DNA of 49,815 bases from Cellulomonas sp. (lineage in GTDB: Bacteria > Actinomycetota > Actinomycetes > Actinomycetales > Cellulomonadaceae). Each line of letters opens with the position of its first letter. Position 1 is the first letter of the stretch. Under the pieces are notes generated by a model that was not told the origin of the DNA, ran no database searches, and saw only the letters and a program-made list of their open reading frames with translations. The stretch covers positions 1-49,815 of the forward strand of contig DAIDJQ010000043.1 in assembly GCA_027451305.1 (NCBI GenBank), read 5' to 3'. The translations under genes were made by a program, and so were the position numbers. Shown here one piece after another: positions 42,183 through 48,395 of this stretch.

Positions 42183-43753
42183 GTCGCACCCCCCGTGGCA
42201 CGCAGCTGCTGCTGCTGCATGACCTGCCCGCGCAGGTCGTCCGGACCCCCGTCGATCGGGACGGACGAGTCCTTGGGCACCGACTGCGGCAGCACCTGGT
42301 GGGCGGCCCGTGGACGGCGGGCCGTGGCGTGACCGAGCACCCAGGTGTCCTTCGACCCGCCGCCCTGCGAGGAGTTGACCACCAGCTGCCCCTCCGGGAG
42401 GGCGACGCGCGTCAGACCGCCGGGGAGCACGAACACCGACTCGCCGTCGTTCACCGCGAAGGGCCGCAGGTCCACGTGCCGCGGTCGCAGCCCGTCCTCG
42501 ACGAGCGTCGGGACGGTCGAGAGCTGGATCACCGGCTGCGCGATCCAACCGCGCGGGTCTTCCAGCAGCCGGGTGCGCAGCGCGTCCAGCTCGGTCCGTG
42601 ACGCCGCCGGCCCGACGACGATGCCCTTGCCGCCGGACCCGTCGACGGGCTTGACCACCAGCTCGTCGAGGCGGTCCAGCACCTCCTCGAGCGCGCCGGG
42701 GTCCTCGAGCCGCCATGTGTCGACGTTCGCCAGGATCGGCTCCTCCGACAGGTAGTACCGGATCAGGTCGGGCACGAACGTGTAGACCAGCTTGTCGTCC
42801 GCCACGCCGTTGCCCACCGCGTTGGCGAGCGTGACCGTCCCGTTGCGGGCGCAGGCCATCAGGCCGGGGCAGCCGAGCATCGAGTCGGACCGGAACACCA
42901 CCGGGTCGAGGAACTCGTCGTCCACCCGTCGGTAGATCACGTCCCCCCGCCGCCGTCCCTGAGTGGTGCGCATCCACACGCGACCACCCGCGCAGAAGAG
43001 GTCACGCCCCTCCACCAGCTCGACACCCATCGTGCGGGCGAGCAGCGTGTGCTCGAAGTACGCGCTGTTGTAGACGCCGGGCGTCAGGACGACGACCGTC
43101 GGGTCGTCCACCCCCGCGGGGGCCGCTGCTGTGAGCGCCGCGAGCAGCCGCCGCGGGTAGTCCGCGACCGGCCGGATCCGCAGCGCCGCGAACAGCTCGG
43201 GGAACGTCTGCGCCATCGACCGGCGGTTGGACAGCACGTAGCTCACGCCGCTCGGCACCCGCACGTTGTCCTCGAGCACCCGCCAGCCGCCGGCCGCGTC
43301 CCGCACCAGGTCGATACCGGCCACGTGCACCCGCACGCCATTGGCCGGCACGACCCCGAACGCCGCTCGCGAGAAGTTGTGCGAGGAGACGATCACCGAG
43401 CGTGGGATCACCCCGTCCCGGACCGCCCGCTGCTCCCCGTACACGTCCGCGAGGAAGGCTTCGAGCGCCCGCACCCGTTGCACCACTCCCGGTGAGACGT
43501 GCTCCCAGTCCGCGTCGGTCAGGACGCGGGGGACGACGTCGATCGGGAACGGTCGCTCCTCGCCTGCGAAGTCGAAGGTCACACCCTGCTTGAGGTAGGA
43601 GCGAGCCAACGACTCGGCGCGGGCCCGAAGCTCGCCTGCCGAGAGCCCGGCCAGGGCTGAGTGCACCTGTCGGTAGGCCGGGTGCACGCTGCCGTCACCG
43701 AGCATCTCGTCCCAGGCCCGTCCAGCCGGGTAACCGTCGAACAGGTCCGCCAT
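42176..43753 (-). CDS. Circularly permuted type 2 ATP-grasp protein
   Basis: This 525-residue protein starts YPAGRAWDEMLGDG and contains SSHNFSRAAFGVVP, VLEDNVRVPSGVSYVLSNR and VVKPVDGSGGKGIVVGP (the nucleotide-binding glycine loop). VNSSQGGGSKDTWVLG near the C terminus is also typical. Such enzymes form amide bonds by ATP-activated carboxylates. The last 35 residues are Gln/Ala-rich. It is the first gene of the three-gene operon and is divergent from the PemK/MazF-like gene. The product of this pathway is not established. Confidence 0.93.
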   Translation of the reverse strand: MADLFDGYPAGRAWDEMLGDGSVHPAYRQVHSALAGLSAGELRARAESLARSYLKQGVTFDFAGEERPFPIDVVPRVLTDADWEHVSPGVVQRVRALEAFLADVYGEQRAVRDGVIPRSVIVSSHNFSRAAFGVVPANGVRVHVAGIDLVRDAAGGWRVLEDNVRVPSGVSYVLSNRRSMAQTFPELFAALRIRPVADYPRRLLAALTAAAPAGVDDPTVVVLTPGVYNSAYFEHTLLARTMGVELVEGRDLFCAGGRVWMRTTQGRRRGDVIYRRVDDEFLDPVVFRSDSMLGCPGLMACARNGTVTLANAVGNGVADDKLVYTFVPDLIRYYLSEEPILANVDTWRLEDPGALEEVLDRLDELVVKPVDGSGGKGIVVGPAASRTELDALRTRLLEDPRGWIAQPVIQLSTVPTLVEDGLRPRHVDLRPFAVNDGESVFVLPGGLTRVALPEGQLVVNSSQGGGSKDTWVLGHATARRPRAAHQVLPQSVPKDSSVPIDGGPDDLRGQVMQQQQLRATGGATC

Positions 43754-43804
43754 GGCCGGAGGCTAACCCGCACATGTCTCGCCCGCGTTACGGCGCCTCC
43801 TGGC

Positions 43805-43810
43805 TAGGGT
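43805..43810 (+). promoter_or_regulatory. -10 box for leaderless PemK/MazF-like transcript
   Basis: TAGGGT is followed by GCCCGC and the ATG at 43817, a 6-base spacing that fits leaderless transcription. Confidence 0.5.
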
Positions 43811-43816
43811 GCCCGC

Positions 43817-44341
43817 ATGTCGTGGTGGCGGACGATCCTGCAGCCGTGGCGCCTGCGGGGGCCGGTGCACGACGACGCGCCGCCGCGGAGGAGCGCTCCA
43901 CCCGCGACACCCGCGACCACGACGAGTCCGCACGGGGCGCCGCCGGACTACCGCGGCCCCGCACACATCCGCTACTCGCCGCACCTCGACGGCGATCCCG
44001 ACCCGGGCGAGGTGGTGTGGACCTGGGTGCCGTTCGAGGAGGACCCGAGCCGAGGCAAGGACCGGCCCGTCCTGCTCGTCGGTCGCGACGGCCCCTGGCT
44101 GCTCGCCCTCATGCTGACCAGCAAGGACCATGCCGGCGGCGGCGACGTCCGGGCAGGAGCAGTCAGCCGCCAGTGGCTGGACATCGGCACCGGCGCGTGG
44201 GACCCGCAGCGCAGACCGAGCGAGGTGCGCCTCGACCGGGTGCTCCGCATCGACCCGGCGAAGGTCCGGCGGGAGGGCGCCGTGCTGCCGCGTGCGGTGT
44301 TCGACCAGGTCACGCGATCGATGACCACCCGGCGAGGCTGA
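43817..44341 (+). CDS. PemK/MazF-family toxin-like protein (solitary)
   Basis: This 174-residue protein has a basic, Pro-rich N-terminal 55 residues and then a PemK/MazF-like beta-barrel: PGEVVWTWVPFEEDPSRGKD, then RPVLLVGRDG and LLALMLTSKDH. Helix and strand VRLDRVLRIDPAKVRREG and a final DQVTRSM follow. Canonical MazF proteins of about 115 residues cut mRNA and have an antitoxin partner. Here no antitoxin-sized gene adjoins, and the gene sits right before rpsT as a fixed neighbour. It may be a domesticated RNA-binding or RNase protein rather than a toxin. Confidence 0.75.
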   Translation: MSWWRTILQPWRLRGPVHDDAPPRRSAPPATPATTTSPHGAPPDYRGPAHIRYSPHLDGDPDPGEVVWTWVPFEEDPSRGKDRPVLLVGRDGPWLLALMLTSKDHAGGGDVRAGAVSRQWLDIGTGAWDPQRRPSEVRLDRVLRIDPAKVRREGAVLPRAVFDQVTRSMTTRRG

Positions 44342-44347
44342 TACCAT
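44320..44347 (+). promoter_or_regulatory. Possible rpsT promoter
   Basis: GATGAC (44320-44325) and TACCAT (44342-44347) are 16 bases apart. A start near 44354 would give an rpsT leader of about 175 bases. S20 is known to control its own mRNA in some bacteria, but no specific structure was identified here. Confidence 0.3.
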
Positions 44348-44530
44348 GGTCGCTCGCGTGCCCGGCCGGGTCCGTGTCGGCGGAGCACGATCCCGCCGGC
44401 GACCTGCGTCGGCACGTCTGCGCTGCTTGGTCCAGCTCCTCCACACGGGCGCCCCCACCGCCTCGGTCCCGGAGCCGGTCCGCCCTCACGACCTGTCAGA
44501 CCGCTTCGGCGAACACCAGAGAGTCCACAC

Positions 44531-44791
44531 GTGGCAAACATCAAGTCTCAGATCAAGCGCATCCGCACCAACGAGAAGGCCCGGATGCGGAACAAGGCCG
44601 TGAAGTCCGAGCTCAAGACGTACGTCCGGCGCGTCCGCGAGGCCGTCGCCGGCGGCGACAAGGAGAAGGCCGGCGAGGCGCTGGTCACCGCGTCGCGCAA
44701 GCTCGACAAGGCCGTCTCCAAGGGCGTCATCCACGCCAACCAGGCCGCCAACAAGAAGTCGGCGCTGGCGAAGACCGTCAACGCGCTCTGA
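44531..44791 (+). CDS. rpsT: 30S ribosomal protein S20
   Basis: This 86-residue basic, helical primary 16S rRNA-binding protein has the standard start [20 protein letters not shown] and the end [20 protein letters not shown]. The GTG start replaces the usual ATG. A non-ATG start is typical of rpsT and can keep its translation level under control. It is usually adjacent to holA in actinomycetes; here 3.6 kb of other genes intervene. Confidence 0.98.
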   Translation: MANIKSQIKRIRTNEKARMRNKAVKSELKTYVRRVREAVAGGDKEKAGEALVTASRKLDKAVSKGVIHANQAANKKSALAKTVNAL

Positions 44792-44900
44792 AGCAGATCG
44801 ACGTCGGCGGCCGCGCCGCCGCTCGATCGGCTGATCCGTAGGGATCCCCCGCCGTCTCACAGCTGCGGGTCCGTGCGGTGACGCGAACGTTCCTGGCATC

Positions 44901-44945
44901 ACGCGAAGAGGGTGCCACCCCGTCGGGGTGGCACCCTCTTCGCGT
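44901..44945. terminator. Very strong terminator hairpin after rpsT
   Basis: A perfect 21-bp inverted repeat, 44901-44921 against 44925-44945 (ends ACGCGAAGAG / CTCTTCGCGT, centre CCCCGTCGGGG), lies 110 bases after rpsT. It also lies in the 3' flank of the convergent XRE-TPR gene. It can act on both strands and isolates the accessory block that follows. Confidence 0.9.
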
Positions 44946-45051
44946 CTTCGCTCCCCGTCCGAGGATCGGGCAGCGACCCGGCCTCCTGTCGACGAACCGG
45001 CGTCGGGGACGGTCGCCGCCCTCCCGGCGGCCGGCCGACGACGCCGTTCGC

Positions 45052-46371
45052 CTATCGGGCCCAGACCTGCCAACCGCCCACCGGCAGCGTGCTGCGGAAG
45101 CCGGCCTCTGCCAGTGCACGGTCGTACGCCGTGGCCGCGGCGTCCTGATCCCCGTGGGCGCGGTACCGGTCACCGAGGTCCCGCCAAGCCGCAGCCGACT
45201 GCCGCGAGGCCGACATCATGCTCAGCACGTCAGCGGCCCACTGGTACGCCGCCGCTGCTTCCTCGGCACGGCCGAGCGCGTGCAGGGCGTCGCCGAGCGC
45301 CAAGTGCGCCACCGCGGACTCGAGCCGCGGGGCGGACCCCAGCCTCTCGATCGCGTGCCGCGCCTGCTCCTCCGCCATGACCGGGTCACCGAGGAGCAGG
45401 TGGGCCCGGGAGGTCTCCACGTCCATCGCCGCGAGCTCGACCGTCGAACCGAGCACCTCGAGGTCGCGAGCGGCCCGGGCGATCTGCTCCAACGCCGACG
45501 CAGGCTCGGGCGGCTCCGAGCGCAGCAGCAACCACGCGTAGTTGAGGCGGAGACGGGGCAGGTCGCGATCGGGCTCCCCCTCGGAGAGCAGAGCCAGCGC
45601 CCGCTCCGTGTACTGCTGCGCCAGGACGTAGTCCCGGCGCTCCTCGGCGATCAGGGCGGCGTTCCAGTAGACGGACCCGCGCCCGCGCGGTGAACCGAGC
45701 GACTCGGCGAGCCGGATCAGCTCCGCAGCCCGGTGCGTCGCGTACAGCAGGTCGCCGCGTTCCACGTAGGACCACAGCACCGTCGAACCGAGCCTCAGGT
45801 GCTCGTCCGTGCCGACCAGGTCCTGCCGGGTGAGATCGTCGAGGGCCGCCTCGCCCACCTCGACGCTGCGGTGCAGGTCACCGGCCTCGAGGTACGAGAC
45901 GACGAGCGAGTTGGCCAGGCGTGCAGCCTCGAGGTGGTGACCGCGCGCACGTTCCTCGGTGTGCAACGGCTCCAGCAGCTCGACGGCACCTTCGAGGTCT
46001 CCGAGCTGCTCGTGCGCCCGAGCCAGCTGGGTGAGGGACTCCACACGGAGGACTGGGGTCACCAGGCTGAGGTCGAGGGATTCGAGCCGAGCCTTGGCAC
46101 CCTCGGCGTTTCCGCTCGCGAGGTCAAGCTTGGCGTAGCTGAGCTCAAGGCGTATCCGCGCCTCGTTGGGGCCTTCCTCACCGTGCTTGAGGAACTCCAG
46201 CGTGGTACCCAGCCGCTCCGCCAGCACCGACAGCGCCGAGTCGGTCGGCTCGCGGTGCCCCGACTCGATGAGCGAGATGTAGCTGGGCGAGAACGCGTTG
46301 CCGGCGAGGGCGGTCTGGGACAGGCCCGCGGCCAGTCGCGCTTCCCGCACGCGGTCAGCGATGGTCGTCAT
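45052..46371 (-). CDS. XRE-family HTH regulator with TPR-like repeats (candidate peptide receptor)
   Basis: This 439-residue protein has an N-terminal XRE/Cro-type helix-turn-helix at 6-60 (IADRVREARLAAGLSQTALA; SPSYISLIESGHREPTDSAL). An all-helical array of TPR-like repeats follows from about residue 75 to 425, with pairs such as AEGAKARLESLDLSL, HRSVEVGEAALDDLTR, AEEQARHAIERLG and AAATAYDRALAEAG. This architecture is that of peptide-binding regulators such as the RRNPP group (Rgg/PlcR/PrgX), though the similarity is architectural only. A TAGAGT -10 box 8 bases before the ATG suggests leaderless expression. A 42-residue secreted-type peptide gene lies 101 bases upstream on the same strand. 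Confidence 0.85.
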   Translation of the reverse strand: MTTIADRVREARLAAGLSQTALAGNAFSPSYISLIESGHREPTDSALSVLAERLGTTLEFLKHGEEGPNEARIRLELSYAKLDLASGNAEGAKARLESLDLSLVTPVLRVESLTQLARAHEQLGDLEGAVELLEPLHTEERARGHHLEAARLANSLVVSYLEAGDLHRSVEVGEAALDDLTRQDLVGTDEHLRLGSTVLWSYVERGDLLYATHRAAELIRLAESLGSPRGRGSVYWNAALIAEERRDYVLAQQYTERALALLSEGEPDRDLPRLRLNYAWLLLRSEPPEPASALEQIARAARDLEVLGSTVELAAMDVETSRAHLLLGDPVMAEEQARHAIERLGSAPRLESAVAHLALGDALHALGRAEEAAAAYQWAADVLSMMSASRQSAAAWRDLGDRYRAHGDQDAAATAYDRALAEAGFRSTLPVGGWQVWAR

Positions 46372-46376
46372 GCCAA

Positions 46377-46393
46377 GTCACTCTACCTGTGAC
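46377..46393. promoter_or_regulatory. Inverted repeat over the -10 box of the XRE-TPR gene
   Basis: GTCAC (46377-46381), seven bases, GTGAC (46389-46393) is a perfect 5-bp dyad. The minus-strand -10 TAGAGT occupies 46385-46380, inside it. This is the expected layout of an autoregulatory operator. Confidence 0.5.
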
Positions 46394-46472
46394 CTTGGTG
46401 GCCGACACTCTCGACAGCGGGTCAAATCCGTGGCACTGAAAAGCGCCGTGCAACCGCCCCCGCCGGCAACGT

Positions 46473-46601
46473 TCAGAACAGCTTGCAGCAACCGATGGCA
46501 CCACCTGCGGTGGACGAGCCGGGCGCAACCTGCGGTGCGCTGAGCCCGAGAAGAGCGAGAAGGGCGAGCGTGGCGGTGATGGTCTTGGCGACACGGGACA
46601 T
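46473..46601 (-). CDS. Small secreted-type peptide (42 residues), candidate signal for the XRE-TPR regulator
   Basis: A short gene runs from ATG 46601 to TGA 46473, with AGGAG 6 bases before the ATG. The peptide begins MSRVAK (positive n-region) and continues with a hydrophobic core TITATLALLALLGLS (residues 7-21). A likely signal-peptidase site follows near GLSA/P. A short Gly/Ser/Ala/Pro tail ends AIGCCKLF, with a Cys-Cys pair four residues from the end. No family was recognised. GC at third positions (about three quarters) is lower than in core genes. Same strand and position just upstream of a TPR regulator match the usual arrangement of exported pheromone precursors. It could also be an unrelated small secreted peptide. 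Confidence 0.7.
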   Translation of the reverse strand: MSRVAKTITATLALLALLGLSAPQVAPGSSTAGGAIGCCKLF

Positions 46602-46611
46602 GACGGGCTCC

Positions 46612-46651
46612 TGTCATGATGGTTGTGCGATCGGTCATTCCTATCATCACA
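46612..46651. promoter_or_regulatory. Long inverted repeat in the peptide / EAL intergenic region
   Basis: TGTCATGATGG (46612-46622) faces CCTATCATCACA (46640-46651) across 17 bases. The two arms agree except for one base and one insertion. The element lies 11-50 bases upstream of the peptide start, in the only less GC-rich part of the region. It is a candidate binding site for the XRE-TPR protein, between divergent genes. Confidence 0.5.
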
Positions 46652-46792
46652 CTGACGGGTCCCGATGTCCCGTACTCGTTGGTACCTTTCGGGCGTGTCG
46701 GCACTTCTCGGGCGACGCGTCCTCGAGCTGCCTCACACCGACACAAAATCCACCCTCACCGGAACGGGTCTGCCGGCCCCACTTGTGGTGTC

Positions 46793-47521
46793 ATGAACCG
46801 CATGACGCGCGAGAGCGACGACAGCCTGTCCTGGCTGGGCGCCGCGGTCGACGAAGCGATACCTCCGCAGCTGCGGGACGAGTGGGACCGGCACGTCGCG
46901 CGGACCCCGGTGCTCGTGGCGCGGCAGGGCATCTTCACCGAGCACAGCCGCACGTTCGCCTACCAGCTGTCGTTCCGGTCGCCGGGCCACCACCCGGAGA
47001 GCGTCTCGGCCTGGGGTCCGCGTGATCACGAGCGGGCCACGGCGCACGTCCTGGCTGCGACCTTCGGCCGGACCGGCCTTGAAGATGTCGCACAAGGCAA
47101 GCTCCTCTTCGTCCGGTGTCCCCGGGCTTATCTGGTCGGGGATCTGCAGCTCCCGCACCGGCCGGACCGGCTGGTCATCGAGGTGAACGACGTCGTCGAC
47201 CCCGAGGTGCTCGCGGGAATCCAACGGTTGCGGTCCCAAGGCTTCCGTATCGCACTGCCGAATTTCACGAACCTCCCGGAGCAGCGTCAGCTTCTCCCCC
47301 TCGCCGACTTCGTCAAGATCGACGTGCGCGACCTCGACGTCGAGGGAAGGCCGGTGGTCCGCGCCGCGCGGTCGTACGGCGCGCTCGTCGTCGGGGAGTA
47401 CGTCGAGTGCCTCGAGCAGCTCGAGCACGCCCGCGAGCTCGGGGTGACGCTGTTCCAGGGCAACCTTCTCGAGCGCGCCGGCGTGCTCGACCGGGCCGAC
47501 GCCCGGCCCGTGCTCCCGTGA
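46793..47521 (+). CDS. Degenerate EAL-domain protein (EAL-HDOD-type, no HDOD)
   Basis: This 242-residue protein resembles the EAL half of YuxH/CdgJ-like EAL-HDOD proteins: VARQGIFTEHSRTFAYQLSF, VIEVNDVVDPEVLAGI, DFVKIDVRDLD and LFQGNLLERA. Several c-di-GMP phosphodiesterase residues are replaced: the EAL Glu by Gln58, the Asn position by Arg (LFVRCP), and the DD pair by Pro156-Asn157. Glu130, Lys175, Glu202 and Gln222 remain. It therefore probably lacks hydrolysis and may bind a partner or a nucleotide. The start is ATG 46793 or ATG 46802. It is divergent from the peptide gene and followed by a paralogue. Confidence 0.8.
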   Translation: MNRMTRESDDSLSWLGAAVDEAIPPQLRDEWDRHVARTPVLVARQGIFTEHSRTFAYQLSFRSPGHHPESVSAWGPRDHERATAHVLAATFGRTGLEDVAQGKLLFVRCPRAYLVGDLQLPHRPDRLVIEVNDVVDPEVLAGIQRLRSQGFRIALPNFTNLPEQRQLLPLADFVKIDVRDLDVEGRPVVRAARSYGALVVGEYVECLEQLEHARELGVTLFQGNLLERAGVLDRADARPVLP

Positions 47522-47585
47522 GTCTTTCCCGCTCTCGTCGTTGACGTCTCCCGTGCACTGACGCCGCATCCCGGCACCCCCATGA

Positions 47586-47600
47586 CGGCCTCTTAGGCCG
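47586..47600 (+). repeat. Short hairpin between the two EAL genes
   Basis: CGGCCT (47586-47591), CTT, AGGCCG (47595-47600) is a perfect 6-bp stem with a 3-base loop. It lies 65 bases after the first EAL stop and 31 bases before the second start. It may be a weak terminator or a leader structure. Confidence 0.35.
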
Positions 47601-47631
47601 AACGGGGCAACCCGCGTCACGATCCTGCGGG

Positions 47632-48378
47632 GTGCGCCTCTCATCCGACGTGACCGCCGGAGTCGAGCACCCGAGCCGCAGGCTGATGCGGCAGCGGGCC
47701 GTCCCGACGCAGCGGCTGCCTGTGGCCCTGCAGCCGATCTGGGACACGAACGGAGTACTGCTGGGCCACGAGTACCTCTACCGGTCGCGCTCCGGCCGGC
47801 CGGCGGGGGTGGACGGCTGGGCTGCTGCGCGGCAGGACGAGGCGTCCGCCTCGGTCCTGCGCACGGTCTTCGGCGGCACGGGCTTAGGTGGCACGGTCTT
47901 TGGTGGCACGGTCTTCGGGCGCACGACCCCCGGCAGCGCGATCTCCGCCGGCAACGGCGCGCGCACGTCTGCCGCGCTCGCCTTCGTCAACGTGACGCGC
48001 TCCTTCTTGATCCGTGAGCGCCCGCTACCGCCGCCGAACCGACGGCTCGTCCTCGAGGTGGTGGAGACGGTGCCTGCGGACGTCGGGGTTCTGCTCGGCC
48101 TGCGCAGGCTGCGTGCGGGCGGCTATCGCATCGCGGTGGACGACTACACCGCGTCGGCCGACCAGCTGGCGATGCTGCCGTTCGCAGACTTCGTCAAGGT
48201 CGACTGCCGGGACCTGCCGAGGCTGCCGGCCGGGGCGCTCGACGACGCCCGGGCGTTCGGTGCCCGACTGGTGGCGGAACGCGTCGCAGACACCGGTCTG
48301 GTCTCGTACGTGACCGACCTCGGTTTCGAGTTCCTGCAGGGCGACGCGCTCGGCGCAGCCTCGACGCGGGCCGGCTGA
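47632..48378 (+). CDS. EAL-domain protein with conserved catalytic residues (EAL-HDOD-type, no HDOD)
   Basis: This 248-residue paralogue of the preceding gene retains every residue checked for c-di-GMP hydrolysis. These are Glu47 (HEYLYRS, the EAL position), Asn120 (AFVNVTRSF), Glu142 (LVLEVVE), Asp170-Asp171 (IAVDDYTAS), Lys189 (DFVKVD), Glu216 (VAERVAD) and Gln236 (FLQGD). The loop after the DD pair differs from active DFGTG-type enzymes, so activity is uncertain. Residues 77-97 are a five-residue repeat (FGGTG, LGGTV, FGGTV) encoded by tandem 15-bp units, absent from the paralogue. Leu85 is a TTA codon. The GTG at 47632 is assumed; ATG at codon 19 is an alternative. It is convergent with holA, 17 bases apart. 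Confidence 0.8.
   Translation: MRLSSDVTAGVEHPSRRLMRQRAVPTQRLPVALQPIWDTNGVLLGHEYLYRSRSGRPAGVDGWAAARQDEASASVLRTVFGGTGLGGTVFGGTVFGRTTPGSAISAGNGARTSAALAFVNVTRSFLIRERPLPPPNRRLVLEVVETVPADVGVLLGLRRLRAGGYRIAVDDYTASADQLAMLPFADFVKVDCRDLPRLPAGALDDARAFGARLVAERVADTGLVSYVTDLGFEFLQGDALGAASTRAG
47861..47920 (+). repeat. Four tandem 15-bp units inside the second EAL gene
   Basis: The units are GCACGGTCTTCGGCG, GCACGGGCTTAGGTG, GCACGGTCTTTGGTG and GCACGGTCTTCGGGC, followed by a partial GCACGACC. The length is in frame, so expansion or contraction adds or removes five residues without breaking the gene. Confidence 0.85.
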
Positions 48379-48395
48379 GCCGACCCGGACCTCCG

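Noticed and set aside
47116..47544. Arg/Ala-rich plus-strand frame inside the first EAL gene
   Set aside because: It is a shadow frame of the EAL gene with no start site or motif.
47586..47600. Short stem as an attachment site of a mobile element
   Set aside because: It is only 6 bp, no second copy was seen at the other end of the block, and no recombinase is present.
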